A stretch of 64,000 bases of DNA from positions 3,584,501-3,648,500 of the forward strand of contig JARFJB010001910.1 of assembly GCA_036346205.1 (NCBI GenBank), in the 5' to 3' direction. Under the pieces are notes generated by a model, which was not told the origin of the DNA, ran no database searches, and saw only the letters and a program-made list of their open reading frames with translations. Every line of letters starts with the position of its first letter. Position 1 is the stretch's first letter. The stretch comes from Vesta saturnalis (Eukaryota; Arthropoda; Insecta; Coleoptera; Lampyridae). The position numbers and the translations under genes were made by a program. Below, piece by piece: positions 1 through 12,795 of this stretch.

Positions 1-49
1 ACCTCAAATCTGATCAATTGAAGTGGCCGTGTAGTGGTAGGTACGTTGT

Positions 50-160
50 GCTATCTGAACTAGATAGGCTGGATGTTGCATCATGAGGGGCAGGTAAAAA
101 AAGCTGCTATCTGAACTAGATAGGCTGGATGTTGCATCATGAGGGGCAGGTAAAAAAAAG
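50..160. repeat. Tandem duplication of a ~56-bp unit
   Basis: A unit beginning GCTATCTGAACTAGATAGGC occurs at 50 and again at 106, each copy ending in GGGGCAGG followed by an A-run. The copies differ only in A-run length. It includes the small inverted motif CTATCTGAACTAGATAG. No coding potential was seen; it looks like a local slippage or replication duplication. Confidence 0.9.
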
Positions 161-1795
161 CGAAACTCAAATTAAAACCAACGAGCTTTCGCAACGGTGA
201 TTCAGCCCGTTAATATACTATTGTGGGGAAGAACCACCAATAAAACCCACTTTATTCATAAATAAGTAATTGTACAAGTACATTATTAAATCAAATAACA
301 CACAAAAAAAACAATGAAGGGGTTAAGTATATAACAAAACACCATTAAATCAGGTAAAAGTGCGTACAAAATTATAACATTAAGAGAAAATGAATAAAAA
401 GCAGTTTATTTACACAGAAACAGAATAATAAATAACAACACATGTAGTCACACGCACAATTGGGTCATAAATAATCAAAATAAAAATCATAATACCAAAC
501 ATGTGGCCCTTTAAAACCAATCATGCTGGTCATTAAGTAAATAAGCACATAAAACAAAAAAGCAAATTACGATACAGATAAAATACAACAACAGTAAAAT
601 TGCACAGGTGATAATAAGGTAAAGGCAAGGACAAAAGAAAATAGACAAGGAATTTATACGTACCCAATTATTTAATGACCACTAAAGCACAGAATATATA
701 AGTCAAATTAGAATAAAGTACATACAAAGAGAAATCAGCCCACAGGCAAATAATTCTACCTAACAACTGACAAAAAAAAACTCATTAAAACAAAGCCTTT
801 CAAGGGTGTTATAAATAGATCACAACATCGTGACCGATTTATAAATTTGAGGGCGTTAGAAAAATACAGTGCTCCTTTCCCAGGTTACACATTCATCTAT
901 ACTATACAAATAAAACTCGAGGTGTTTAATAGTCTGGCCCGGGAGTGTGCACCTGCTTGGCAATGTTTTTTACGATTAATAACCAGGGGTATCCTATACC
1001 CGTTCACCAGCCCACCTCTACCCAAATATAAACATAAACAACAAACAACAATGCTAATTCACACAAATACCAGGGTGAGAGGGCCCTGGAGTGTCTTTTA
1101 TTTTAGCAAATTTCAGCTTAATGAGCTCGCGTAGGAATAAGATACCTTTGCAAGGCAATGTTTGGTATTTAATATGTTATCTAGGCTGGTAAATGATTTA
1201 CTGCGAGCTTTCATTTATATAAAAATACCTATTTATACTTATTCTAATTAACCAAAAATCGATCTGGCTCGATTGGCACTCTAACTGTAACTAACTTTCC
1301 CCTGATTTCAAACCTAACTATCTTTACTCCCGCAATCAATCCCCATTTGTCAAAAGTAATATAAAAACAAGAAACATTAATTTACGTTGGAACAGTTTCT
1401 TATTAATTATTGCACGACATCTTAATTTTAAAAATATGCATTTGTCCATAACAACCCTACATGTAGCTCTCGAGTTTCCAAGCAACAAAGATATCTTTTG
1501 AGCGCGGTCTGTACCGACACAATTACTGATTAAGCTAGTGACATTTTTTCATTAATATCCAATGATTCGTTACGCCTCTTAAAGTAAAGCATTCTTTTAA
1601 GCGTACACCTGCTAGTCAGACCCTAACATGTGGTTTTCAAATATCAGTTACATACATTCTCACATTTCTTACATAAAATATACAAATAAAATATTTGGAA
1701 AACATTAGCAAATTACGACGTATTATCAAGATATTAAAAATCCACTAATTATCTTTTCTACATTTTGCGGTCCGCCACCTACAAGATATACAAGG
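161..1795. other. AT-rich DNA, no gene recognised
   Basis: The longest reading frame here (847-1134, 95 codons) has no recognisable motif and looks like chance. No RNA gene, inverted repeat or tandem array was recognised by eye. Confidence 0.5.
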
Positions 1796-2543
1796 CCATT
1801 TTTTTAAGCTGGACGTAGGCTATCTTTTTTATTACTGAAGATAGATGTTTACTTCCAAAGTAAAGTTTTAGGGCGTAATCTAGCTAAGAAAATTTCATGA
1901 AAAAAATTACTCCAGCGTTGCCAGTTTTTGAAGTATCTTCAAAAATAATTTTTTTTTAATGCAAAACCTGATATATCAGTTTCACTGCAGTTCAAAGTAC
2001 TAGAGCGAACAATTTTCGTTTTGGAAGCCGTTTACGAATTATTATTGCTTAATACTTATTACGCAGTAGTTTATTGCCCTACATGTCTTAGTGTGAATTT
2101 ACCTGTCACATTATTCTTTTTTTCATTTTCATACTAGATTTTGTAGTTTTAATAATTTTTATTTGTTATTTCGTTAATAAATTTCATATTCACCCCTGTT
2201 TTTTTTAATGGTAAAGTAAATTATTAATTTTACCAATATTTACATAGTTTAACACACCAAAAGTGACTTTTTTTTACAAGAAGAATAATTCGTAAACGAC
2301 TTCCAAAACGAAAATTTTTCGCTCTAGTACTTTGACTGCAGTGAGATTGCATTTTGCAAGAAAATGCAATGTTGCCATTAAAAAAAAACGTTATTTTTGA
2401 AGATACTACAAAAACTGGGAACCCTGGAGTAATTTTTTTCATGAAATTTTCTTAGATTACGCCCTAAAACTTTACTTTTGGAAGTAAAAGTCTATCTTCA
2501 GTAATAAAAAAGATAGCCTATGTCAGGTTTTAAAAAAATAACC
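1796..2543. mobile_element. Fold-back (hairpin) MITE
   Basis: The left arm (about 1796-2050) and right arm (about 2281-2543) are imperfect reverse complements along their length. For example AGGCTATCTTTTTTATTACT in the left arm pairs with AGTAATAAAAAAGATAGCCT in the right. The landmarks 'ctccagcgttgccag' and 'tagagcgaacaatttt' also recur inverted. The unpaired centre is about 230 bp and AT-rich. There is no transposase, so this is a non-autonomous fold-back element; superfamily is not assigned because no clear target duplication was seen. Confidence 0.8.
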
Positions 2544-5492
2544 CTCTGTGTAGATTATTGTGCACTTTTTTATATCTTCGTGTTAAGCCCAAAACGAATA
2601 ACTGTAGCCCTACGAAGTTTTTTATGCTTCGTTATTACTATTAAACTTAAATAAATAAATAAATTTAGAGTTATGCGTGTAAGTAAATTCGAATATTCCT
2701 TTATTATACCGGGTGTCCGGCATTAAAAATTACGCATTGCTAAATTTGTTTACAAACTGCCGTAATTCACAGATGCTTATGCCGGTAACTGGCCCTAAGT
2801 ATACTACATTTTAGGAGTTGCCTAAATTCTACAATAAGGTTTTCTAGGTTGTATGGTATGATTGATGTATAAATTTGGTTGTAGGTATCTTTCGATTGTA
2901 CTTCAGCTATTGAACGCGATTAAGGATGCTGCGAGTAATATAATTAGCCTGTAGTTTTTTAAATTGGTTAGTATTAAAAGTAATGTTTGTGTGTTATGTG
3001 GTAAATGGTAACTGGGTTTGGTGTTATGTAGTGTAATTGATGTATTTTAAGCGGTTCACGTGCAGATGTGGAATTTTGTTGTTTATGATTTAGAGCTGTG
3101 GCCACGATAGTCGATTAATGGACGACCGTAGGTTTTGTGTCTATATTGTTTCTAGTCGACAACTACTTATGCGACGAGGTTGGGAACTTCTCCAACCATT
3201 TAATCATGCCCGCATTCCGATTCAGTTTTGTTAAGTGTTATAAGGTTTTTAATTTCCAGTCAGAAGTTTTATGATTTGGTCTTGGCAGGTCATGTTAATT
3301 GGGAAGCCAAATTGGTAGTTGGTGATTGGTTTTAAGGAAGACTCTTAGCCTTTGTGCTCAAATTTGCTAAGAAGAGAGCTGTATCTATAGGAAGAAGTTG
3401 ATTCTAGGAATCACTACCATTGGGGCGTATTTCCAAGTCGTCGGATAGGTTAGGAAGGTAGGTTGTAATTTCAACAAATAACTGTGGTGTTGTGATCATT
3501 TCTGGGTATGGTAACCTGGAGTATTGCTTAAAAAACTTATCCATCTCCTCATCTAAAATTCATCGTTTACAGTGAACCGAAGTAATGGAATCTTTAAGTC
3601 CCTTAAATGTTATTACAGGGCGAAAACTTCGCATTAACCACAGTATGCTCTTATATTCCATAACAAACAAAGCATAAGAGGATTTTACAAAACAACTGTT
3701 TCTTCATATTCACATATTTACTACCACTCTTTACTTCTTCGTGTATTTATATGCGTAAATAAATCGATTTTGTCTGAAGAAAATTTCCAAGGACTGCGTT
3801 ACAGAAAACAGCCATCAACCGGAACGACTACATCCATACGCATTTCTCGACATCCACGATATTGTCACTCATCAATTTGTTATCTTTAATTTACCACTAG
3901 GAATAGATAATAGGCTTTTGTGAGATTTGGAGGCACTTTTATATTTTTGTACTGTTTCATATCATACAACTATACTACTTGCGATTGATTTATCTACTAA
4001 ATTCTATTTTTGATTAAAATATCAATTGGGTGTATTTCGACAGCATTAATAAATATTGTGAATATTATTTAGTCTACTTAGATTCTCTTTTTGTACAGGT
4101 CAGTACATAAATTATGCTTGATCCACTTAATTTACATTATTTCCGTGCTTAAACTCACCTTCTCATTAAATTATTTTAATACTGTTTTATTGAATTAATT
4201 AAATTTGGCAAACAAATTAGTTCCTTAACACCCACAAACTGGTGGTTTTATGAGGCGTCCAACATCGTTTTAAGCGTCGCGGCTTGTAGGTGGAGTTGCA
4301 CTATTTATAACTTTGTTATGACTGTAGGTCCCCTGCGAAGACCCCACTATACTTGCACTAGTTATATACCAAAGAGCCAAACACTTAAAATGATTCAAAT
4401 TTCACCAACATCTTTAATGTTATTTCTAGACAGACATTTAATGTATTTCCCTTTTTCGGGTCAACTGTGCTAAGGAAACGAAGTTTGCGTAAATATAAAC
4501 ACATACATTTCAATTTAGTTAAATATTTAAACAACAAAATAGCAATTTGATGAATCAATATTGATGTCGCTATGACAAACGTCACAAATATGTCACTGAT
4601 CGATAACATTAGTAAACTGTTCAAGTCTGTAAATAGGAATAGTGACGCATTCGAACGTCATCGCTTAATTTGAATTCAAAGTTTCAATGTGTCACTTCTA
4701 GGTTATTTATTTATTACGTGGAAAATGCTTATTCAAATAAGATATACCGAGTATTAATAATTTTTGCGAAACTATTTTAAAGTAACATAATAATCCTAAA
4801 TTCATTATACCTGTCTGTAAAACTATGTTTATATGTCTATTTAGCGCACGGAAAAGGGGCTTTTCTTGTGCACCCGCACAGGAAAATTTTTCCCATGCAC
4901 TAATGGCATTAACCGCCTTCTAATAAAATATACTATTGACAGTTCGTTAATAATCGCAAACAAATGCTTGTTTATTTTCCTTAGCAACGTTAAACAACGC
5001 TTGTATTGTGACAGTTTTTCGAATTTGTATATTTTTAAAATGATTTCTCCAGAAGACAAAATATCACTAGAAGCTTGCAAAAGTAAGTGCAGAATTACCT
5101 CCCAGGGAGTCATTTGAGAGATATAAAAACGTAAGTGGCGGCAGCAAAAATAAATTTAACACCGTAAGTGATGATACTCTTCTCGTTTATTTGTCCCGAA
5201 AAGCCAAATTCATGAAAGCTTCAAGTTTATGCAGTCGATTTTCAATGTTAAAAAGTTGTTTGGCAGTAAAAGAAAATGTGAATGTTAATAACTTACCAAA
5301 ATCTATTGCATTTCTCAAAACGAAAAAGTCTTGATTATACACTGTAAAAGTCCACAGTGTTAACCTCAGACTAAGGCGTCAAATTTGTAATCAGTAAGTA
5401 GAAAGATTGAAGTTCAAAAACTGTTCAACCAATCAAGAATAGGAAACACGACACCAGAAAACCTAACTATTAACTTTAAATCAAAAAGTATA
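2544..5492. other. AT-rich DNA, no gene recognised
   Basis: No coding region is supported. Two small items: TACCGGGTGTCCGG at 2707, resembling the terminus of the mariner-like element at 58617 but without a partner; and a GCACGG hairpin at about 4843-4906. Overlapping frames of 83-90 codons on both strands at 4841-5117 have no recognisable motif and probably reflect a dispersed repeat. Confidence 0.45.
4843..4906. repeat. GCACGG hairpin repeat
   Basis: TAGCGCACGGAAAA at the left pairs imperfectly with TTTTCCCATGCACTA at the right. The arrangement resembles the hairpins at 36571-36645 and 36968-37017, suggesting one dispersed family. Confidence 0.5.
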
Positions 5493-5494
5493 TA

Positions 5495-6306
5495 CAGTGG
5501 CCGGCAAAGAGTTTGCAACAAATGGAAACATATTTTATTATTAAGATTTAAAAAAAAAATGTGACTTGTGATCGATTTAGCATAACAAAAAACATTACTT
5601 TGAAATGTCACTTAACCACATGGCGGAAAATTAAAAAAAATTGTCTTAAATATGTAAAAAATTAGATGACAGAAAAGTTTTAAAGAGAAGAGTTGTTCAG
5701 AATCCGATTTTACGTCTATGTGTCAATTTTCAAAAAGATTCAAGGACGATTGAGAAATGTAAATTTTTTGGTTTTCTGGAAAAAAAACATTTCTCTTGAT
5801 TAACGTAAAACAGAGGAAAAGTTACAAAAAAATCCATTTATTGTCTCGCAAAGAATTGGCAAAAATTAAAAATATTAATTATCAGACCTCGGACGTTGTT
5901 GCAATCACCTATAGAAAACAAAAACTTTAAGTAAGAGAATTTAGAATTATTTTCAATTCTTTCTGAATGGTCCATTCTTCTATTCTAAACTTAACTAAGC
6001 CATTTTTTTTTTGTTTGATTTGCTTGAATAACACAAATTTTATATAAAAAAATAACGCTAGTGTATTTTATTCAAGATTGTCAGACGTAAAATCAGATTC
6101 TGAACAACTTTTCGATATTTTGTTACCTAACCCCACTTTTTACATATTTAAGGCGAATTGTTTTAATGAGCCTCCATGACAGTGGCCAAGTGACATGAAT
6201 GTACGAAAGTAATTTTTTTTTGTTATTGGGTATGCTGAATCAATCCCAAGTAACATTTTGTTTTTGAAATCTTAATAAATTTTTTTTTTGCATTTGCCGG
6301 TTACTG
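5495..6306. mobile_element. Tc1-type MITE with ~240-bp inverted repeats
   Basis: The element starts CAGTGGCCGGCAAAG next to a TA (5493-5494) and ends with the inverse, ...TTTGCCGGTTACTG followed by TA (6307-6308). CAGT termini with a TA target are typical of Tc1-like elements. The inverted repeats run inward about 240 bp: TTGTTCAGAATCCGATTTTA (near 5694) recurs inverted near 6090, and 'cttaaatatgtaaaaa' is also shared. The interior is AT-rich with no transposase, so it is non-autonomous. Arm divergence and indels indicate an old insertion. Confidence 0.8.
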
Positions 6307-6308
6307 TA

Positions 6309-7036
6309 GATATTTTTTAAGAATAATTCAATTTTAAATCAGATTTCGTTAAAGGTTTTTCGTACAGAACTTTAAAAATAGTTAAAAGTAGTATTGGAGC
6401 TTGATGACATGATCATTATTGTTAATATTTTAGATTTATGACGAATAAACTCTAAAGCTTCTGCATTTTTTCTCATTTCCTGTTACGCTAAAGCCGTAAA
6501 TGCGTGACTGTTTTATGCTAAAACTTAATTTACATTAATAAAGATAAAATTATCGATATCGTTTAATTATTAGTTTTTACATTTAGTAACAAATAAATGC
6601 CAGTGTCGATGTACAACTTATTGAAATTCATATGTTCATAGCCATACAGTTGTAAAATGTTAATGCCCTTGATAATTAAAGCAATATGAAATGTTTCACG
6701 CATTCGATGAATAAATAGCATTTAGTCCATTAAATATATAACTGTTAAATTGGATTTCTTAGTAGAAAATATTGGAGGTCCTGCGAGCGTAAGGCTGCAG
6801 AATACGAGCGAAGTGAATTATCAATATTAGTAGATTATAGGAGATCGCAAAATTTTTTGTCGTCCGAGAAACGAACTTTCGAGAGCGACATAACTAGTTT
6901 CCGCTCCAAATAGACGCATAATTTTTTATGCAATTGTTTCAAGATTGATGTAATTGTAAGCTTTTGCTGTAATTGATTGCTACAGAAGTAATTCCCAGAC
7001 TTAGTCAACCAAAGTACGGTGTTGCTGTTGCTAATA
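6309..7036. other. AT-rich DNA, no gene recognised
   Basis: Nothing coding seen. A slightly more GC-rich patch at about 6770-6920 contains several GAGCG-type motifs ('gcgagcgtaagg', 'acgagcgaagtg', 'cgagagcgac') that could be a small hairpin repeat. Confidence 0.4.
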
Positions 7037-7903
7037 CAGGGCTTGTAACAGATTTTTTTTTATGGATGGTTATTTTTAGTTATTTTTTTTTTCAAATTGG
7101 TTATTTTTATTTATTTTTTTTTTTACTATTCAAACTTTACGCGATTTTATTTTGTGGAATTCCTTAATTTTTGAATTTGTGAAATTTTGAAATTCGGTAG
7201 GATTTAATTTTTAGAGACTGGTAGGAAAACCAGATAGTTGCCAATTGAGGTATTCAATTGTTTCCAATTTCTGATAAATAATGCAGTGCATCTGAAAACT
7301 TGGACCACTTATATGTTTCTATGTACTGAGACGCCTTAGTTAGATTCCCCAATTGGTAAGTATCTGTTTTTTTTTCAGTCTCTCCAATTAAAACCTGGCC
7401 TAGAGCCCTAACCTTACCTTACTGTAAGGATAGTACTTTATTTTTAAATCTCTTGATTTGTTTTACTTTTATTGATCTAGGGATTTACAACCCCAAGGAA
7501 GAAGTGGGTGCATGAGGTACGTTGATGCCATTTGCTCACTGAGGGGTGTTCCCATACTCCAACCTGCCGCAACCCAGGTTGTAGCATTTTATTTCAGTTT
7601 ATTGTTTCTATTGTATTAATAATTTTTTTATAGAATCAGTATACAGCATGTGTGTTTATTCAATAATAAAGTATAAAATTATAAAAACATAAGGGGGGGT
7701 TGGGGTGGATGTTGTAATAATTTTATGTTTTGTTTTTATGCGCATATATTTGTTATAAGTTATTTACATTTATTATAAATTGGGAAACATTGGCGTAAAA
7801 GATCGTGTCTATTATTTATTTTTTTATTTTTTCAGCCAAATTAGTTATTTTTTTCAATAATTTTGGTTATTTTTTTCTTATTCTAAAGCCTTTACAAGCC
7901 CTG
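7037..7903. mobile_element. hAT-type MITE (CAGGGCTTGTAA termini)
   Basis: CAGGGCTTGTAA begins at 7037 and its inverse, TTACAAGCCCTG, ends at 7903. CAGGG fits the YARNG terminal rule of hAT elements. GCTAAT lies immediately outside the left end and again at the right end (sharing its G with the terminus); this is a degraded rather than clean 8-bp target duplication. The interior is T-rich with repeated 'ggttattttt' motifs and no open reading frame. Confidence 0.55.
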
Positions 7904-10635
7904 CTAATGACGACAACCGGAGAAGATCAACTTTTTACTGACCAAAGAAAGCACAAATGTTCTGTTGTATCGGAATTGTAAAAAACCTTATTTACAGATT
8001 ATGTTTCTCGCCCTCGCCTTATATAATATTTTTAAATATTTTCGTGTGTAAATAATTTACACGTGTTTTATTACCTAATGTGGGAAATTAGTTCAGGACT
8101 TAGGTTGGCTCATTTTTATAAGCATACGAGAGGTTTTATTAGGTGATGTATTTTATGAAATTAAACTTCACGATTGCAGAGAAGGGGTTCAAATATTTCC
8201 GAAAGTATCAACGTATTTCCCATAGAGCTCCTAGTATATTATTACATTTCTGGATTTCCATTTCAATGTTAGCCGTTGATGGATTTTGAATTAAGATTTT
8301 AGAAAAATACTATAGTTTCATCTATTCCTTTAAAATGAAGCCTCTAGCAAAATGTGCAAGCTGCAGATTTTCCAATAGGCATGCATGTATACATGTTGTG
8401 GAAAATGAAGCATACAATTAAATGTAATGATTACTCCAAACATACCAGTTAAGAATCAATCACAAATGAGAGGTAATTGCGGCTTATCGTGGAAGTAAGT
8501 CTCCATTTCCATTGGGCGAGAAAGCGATGTTTTCAACCTGACAAACCACAGTTACGATAATGCCAACAAATTTAACTGATTCATTTGTTTATTTTTTCGT
8601 TTTGTTAACTTGGTTAAAAAAACAGACAAAATTGTTTACAAGTATTGTTTGAGTACTGTTTGCATGGAATAGTGTTGCAAAATACAATTAATAGGATGTA
8701 TATTTTTATAATTAAGACTTATTAGTCAACCCAATTTATATTGTTCTTAAGAAACTCATGAGTTACGCAACTCGTGATATCCGCATCATGAATTTCGTTT
8801 AGCTAATTACGTCGTTGAATTATCACAATAATCATCCTACTTATGAAAATCTAATGTTTCTCTTATTCCAATTTGCGCTCAGAAGCAAAAATATATTTTA
8901 AGCATTTCATTTTTTTCAACTTCATCGTTCTCATTTAACACTATCGCCCATAAAGTAATAGTTATTTATGTATTAACGGCATAATGAGGAGATTATGGCA
9001 CGAGGGAATGCTTTTGATTTCTCGAGAGCCATAATCAACCGTTATGCCCGTGGTATAAGCAACGTTTTATTCTATTTTAGTTTCTAAAATTTTCAGACAA
9101 AATATTTAGTCTTTCCGGCAAGTTTGTTAAGAGTTGTGCCGAAACAAATTTTAGTGTTATGTAGATAGTTGGCTATATTGATGTTACTAAGGATACTGTG
9201 TACTTTTAATTTCTATAAATAGTAATATATGATTTTCCTTAACTTAAATAAATGTTCGATACCAAAGCTTGTTTGAATAATTAGTACAATCGTTGCTTAG
9301 CAATTTTTGGTTACCTTGTGCCATACAGGCCAATTTATGCCCGCATTTAAGTGTTTATAAACAAGATTATAATTCTAAAATAGAATAACAGTAATTATTA
9401 CAGATGTTTGACGGGAGTTTGTTCCTTTAATAAATACTGGAATGAATAAATTAATATTTTCTAAACTTACGTTGTATAATCCCATGAATAAATAATTAAT
9501 TAAAAACTACCAAATTTAAAATTTAGTTGAATTTCTTTAATTTATCAACTATTTAATACTAGGAATTGTTTGGCTATTTCAAGTTTGTGATCAACCGCTC
9601 ACCCGCCATTTAAACGACATTCCTCACATATTTGAACATTGTTTTAGTATCTAAAAATGTTCCTGTAAAACAAAAGATAACTTATGTTTTGATTATAATT
9701 ACTCAAAATAATTTTATATTGAAAGTAAAAATATTACTGAAGTTTTAGATTATACTAATTTGCCTTCAATAGCACCTTCTTAGTAATAGTTTTTAATTGT
9801 ATTAATTCCATGTGTATTACGTTTATTGATCATGTAAAATATTTAAATTTATATCAAAACTTAAGTAGTTACGCCACTGATTGTTGTTGTGGTGCATCAG
9901 CATCCGGGCGGCGGTCAATGGCAGGCTGCTCTTAGGTGGCCTTTAATACTCCTCTTCCCTCGCACAATGACGGTCTTGCTCCAGTTTTAAATTATAGTCG
10001 TTTTGTGAAATTACACTAGATTACAATTTTCAGGTTAGGTATATTATTTTTATAGTAACTCTTCTTAGTATTCGTCACTTTTTATTAAACGAGATAAAAA
10101 TTCATTGAATGACGCTACAACTGTACCGGATATATTGTGTCTAGTTGTTAAAAAGCAACAAGTTAAAAACAAGATTAAGATTGAAAATGCCTGGAATCAC
10201 AATTAAAAATCCACTATTCTAATAATTTTGATATATAAATTATCTTTGGCGCCAAAATTCCATCGAACCTCCTTTTGGTATAAAAATTAGTATTTCTCAG
10301 AATTGGAGGGATAAATAGCACCTACCTAAGTTGAACAAAAAAAAATTTTCATTGTGCCATTGGCCTTTGCTAAGACGTAATACGCAGAACTGCCCTCGTT
10401 TTCATCTCAGTTTGAATTCCCCAAGCTCAGGTAAAATCGGCTTCTTTATATATAGTGGGCTTCGAGTTCACTAACAAGATATAGAATAATAATACCAACT
10501 AAGTGGGCTGTCCTATGTTTGACACCTCGTTTGTTGCACGAACTTTATTTCAGTTAATTCTCTAAAGCACACAAAGTTATTTATGTCAAGTTCAGTAATA
10601 TGTATAAATGTTAATGTGAATATTTAATTAGTACC
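7904..10635. other. AT-rich DNA, no gene recognised
   Basis: No coding region, RNA gene or clear terminal repeats recognised. A partly palindromic patch at about 8975-9055 has ATTATGGC facing GCCATAAT. Further out, TTATTCTATTTTAG (9068) faces CTAAAATAGAATAA (9376), possibly the ends of a small unclassified element. Confidence 0.4.
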
Positions 10636-10639
10636 CACC

Positions 10640-10990
10640 TTCACTCTACGACACTGTGAATAGCATTGCTGTATTTTTCCTTTGATGCAGCACCGCAAGG
10701 AGTCGTAATGGCGGGAAAGGTGATATAGTATAGTAACTGCGCAGTAGTCTAGGGTCAGCGGCGTCGCGGGCGCTGGGACGGAGCGGGCTGTAGGAATGCG
10801 GCCGCCGAGGCCACGTCGCGGCAATGACCAAGGAGTGTCTGTTCATGCTGCTAGTGCATCGGGATGCACATATGCAGTCCTTCCAGGAATTCACTTCTCC
10901 CGACTGCCATGTAACTGCTCTTACCCCCAAAGTGTAAAAGCATTAAAAGATCGTCGACTATGAGAGCGTGATGTTTCTTGTCTCTCACGT
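10640..10990. other. GC-rich, CpG-rich island
   Basis: About 10740-10830 is markedly richer in G, C and CpG than everything around it ('cggcgtcgcgggcgctggg', 'gcggccgccgaggccacg'). Overlapping 66- and 94-codon frames on the minus strand are long for chance here but show no recognisable domain. It could be a first exon or promoter of a host gene whose remaining exons lie elsewhere, or an unmethylated GC-rich repeat. No splice sites or core promoter can be assigned with confidence. Confidence 0.4.
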
Positions 10991-11364
10991 TACTTTATCC
11001 CCTTTGAAAACATTTACCTGAAGATACTGTTAAATTTCCGGCCCTTTTCGTTGTGAATAATTTCTTCTAATACACAATATTTCGACTAACTCATTGTTTC
11101 TTTAAATGAGGTTTATTGTTTTTTGGTGAAAATATTAGGTGCCGTTTATTATTTAATTAAACGTGAATTTTCTTAAATTATCAATATATCTTACAGAATG
11201 TTCAAATAACTATTAGTTGTTTTATTAAGTCACATTTTAGTGTACAAATCCTGAACCTCTATGCAAAATTTTCGGAAAATGTATGCTTTTTGCATTATAC
11301 TTTTGTAAAACTTTTTCGACACTGTTTATAACTTTTATGAGGCCAGACAATTCCTTTAGGGTTA

Positions 11365-11598
11365 TTAAAGTACTTATCTTTTTTGGGTTTTCTTAATGGT
11401 GTATTTGTATATTAATGTGATACAATCTAAACGTTTCGATAACACTTACAGTTATCTTCGTCAGTAGTAATATTATCTATTAAAGCTGTTAAATATGTTA
11501 AAACAATTTGGTGAAATTTGAAAAATTATTGTTTTAAACCCAAAAAAGATCAGTATTTTAATAAATGGTGAAAGTTTACATTTTCATATTCCTTTAGG
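11365..11598 (-). mobile_element. Fragment of hammerhead-bearing repeat family (copy A)
   Basis: This segment matches 53741-54473 and 55528-55737 in the same order: an A-rich end ('cccaaaaaagat'), an AAACGTTTCGATAACACTTA block on the plus strand, and the end sequence 'gaaagtttacattttcat'. Read on the minus strand it carries a hammerhead-like core. No coding sequence remains. Confidence 0.6.
11434..11464 (-). ncRNA. Hammerhead-ribozyme-like core (copy A)
   Basis: On the minus strand CTGACGA is followed by A, the helix GATAAC/GTTATC closed by a 7-nt loop, then GAAA. This is the CUGANGA-stem II-GAAA arrangement of hammerhead ribozymes. The cleavage-site strand (UH) and closing stems I and III could not be placed, so self-cleavage is unproven. 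Confidence 0.4.
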
Positions 11599-11599
11599 G

Positions 11600-12480
11600 T
11601 TATTATTATCATTGGTAGTAAACTGTGATTAATTATATTTTTGTGTAACAGACTTTTCTAAAAACACCTTTTTAACGAAGTAAACTAACAATTTTAATTT
11701 TGTACTCAAAAACTGTCTGAATTTTATGTACGGCTAATCATGTATCTACCTAATCATTTTTTAATGTCAATTGAATAGATTTTTACATTCCAACCTACAT
11801 ATACGTATATGTGGGTCTGGAAGGTTATACAATCGACTTTTTTTTTTCACTATCGCTAAATCGACTTATTACCTCATTTTACAACTTTTGGCCCAAGTTT
11901 CGCGAAGATCGGCCGTCATGTCTGGATGCCTGTGTGTATGTACGTATGCCTGTGTGGATGTATGTTAGTAGCCACGATAACCCCTAAACGAAAATACCTA
12001 CGTACTTACAATTTTGTATTTAAGTTTGTTTTCATTTGAGCTGATTTGATTTTGGGACAGCGGTGGAGAGGGAGGTTTATTATGAGAGTTTTTTGTTTTT
12101 ATCAAATATTTCTAAAACAGCTGCACATTTCTAAGACAAAAAAATTCCTAAGGTAGACTTTTCATTATCTGAATAACCATTAATTTTAATTTAATTTTGC
12201 TTTATGCTTTATGCTTTGTCGCCTATTGGATGATTGGTAGGTAAATCCAGTATTTTAGGAAGTCATGCGGGAACTGGTCAAAATAACATTTAAATCCAAA
12301 AGGATTTTATAAATGCATTGCATTTAATTTTTTTTCTAAAAGAATACACATGTCATCATAACATGATTCTAAACTTAACCTCACTGCATGTCTCTTCCCC
12401 TTTTTATCACCTCACATCTTGACCGTTTATAGCGCAAAATATTTAAAATCAAAAATGTTTACTACAATATGACATCAAGT
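11600..12480. other. AT-rich DNA, no gene recognised
   Basis: A TGTGTGTATGTACGTATG-type simple stretch occurs at about 11930-11965, preceded by 'cccaagtttcgcgaagatcggccgtcatgt', split here only as a landmark of a common dispersed insect-type repeat. Nothing coding seen. Confidence 0.4.
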
Positions 12481-12795
12481 CATACGTTTTCCAGCACTTC
12501 CGTTTTACAGCTATCAGCCGAACTTGCGCTGTGGTGTTTTTAACTGCGAATCTCTAATATGGGCGATACTTCCTCATATAGGGTTTTTCCCTCAAATCGT
12601 GAACCGTGATCTTCGGACGGGTTGAGAGCACGTTAGGCATCTTGTCTCTTCAGTCTGATGCAAGAAATAGCATTAAATCCGTGACGTTGGAGGTAGGAGT
12701 GCACGTCAACCTTAGGATACTCATTCGGATGTTCCCCGTATAACTATCTTAAATTGTGGCTTCATCGGTACCTAGTAGTTATGATATAGAGTTTT

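Noticed and set aside
847..1134. 95-codon frame
   Set aside because: No motif, no homology recognised and codon content is that of AT-rich DNA.
2230..2442. 70-codon minus frame
   Set aside because: It lies in the right arm of the fold-back element; the frame is a by-product of the inverted repeat.
4841..5117. Overlapping 83- and 90-codon frames on both strands
   Set aside because: Both strands open over the same bases without any motif; more likely a repeat than a gene.
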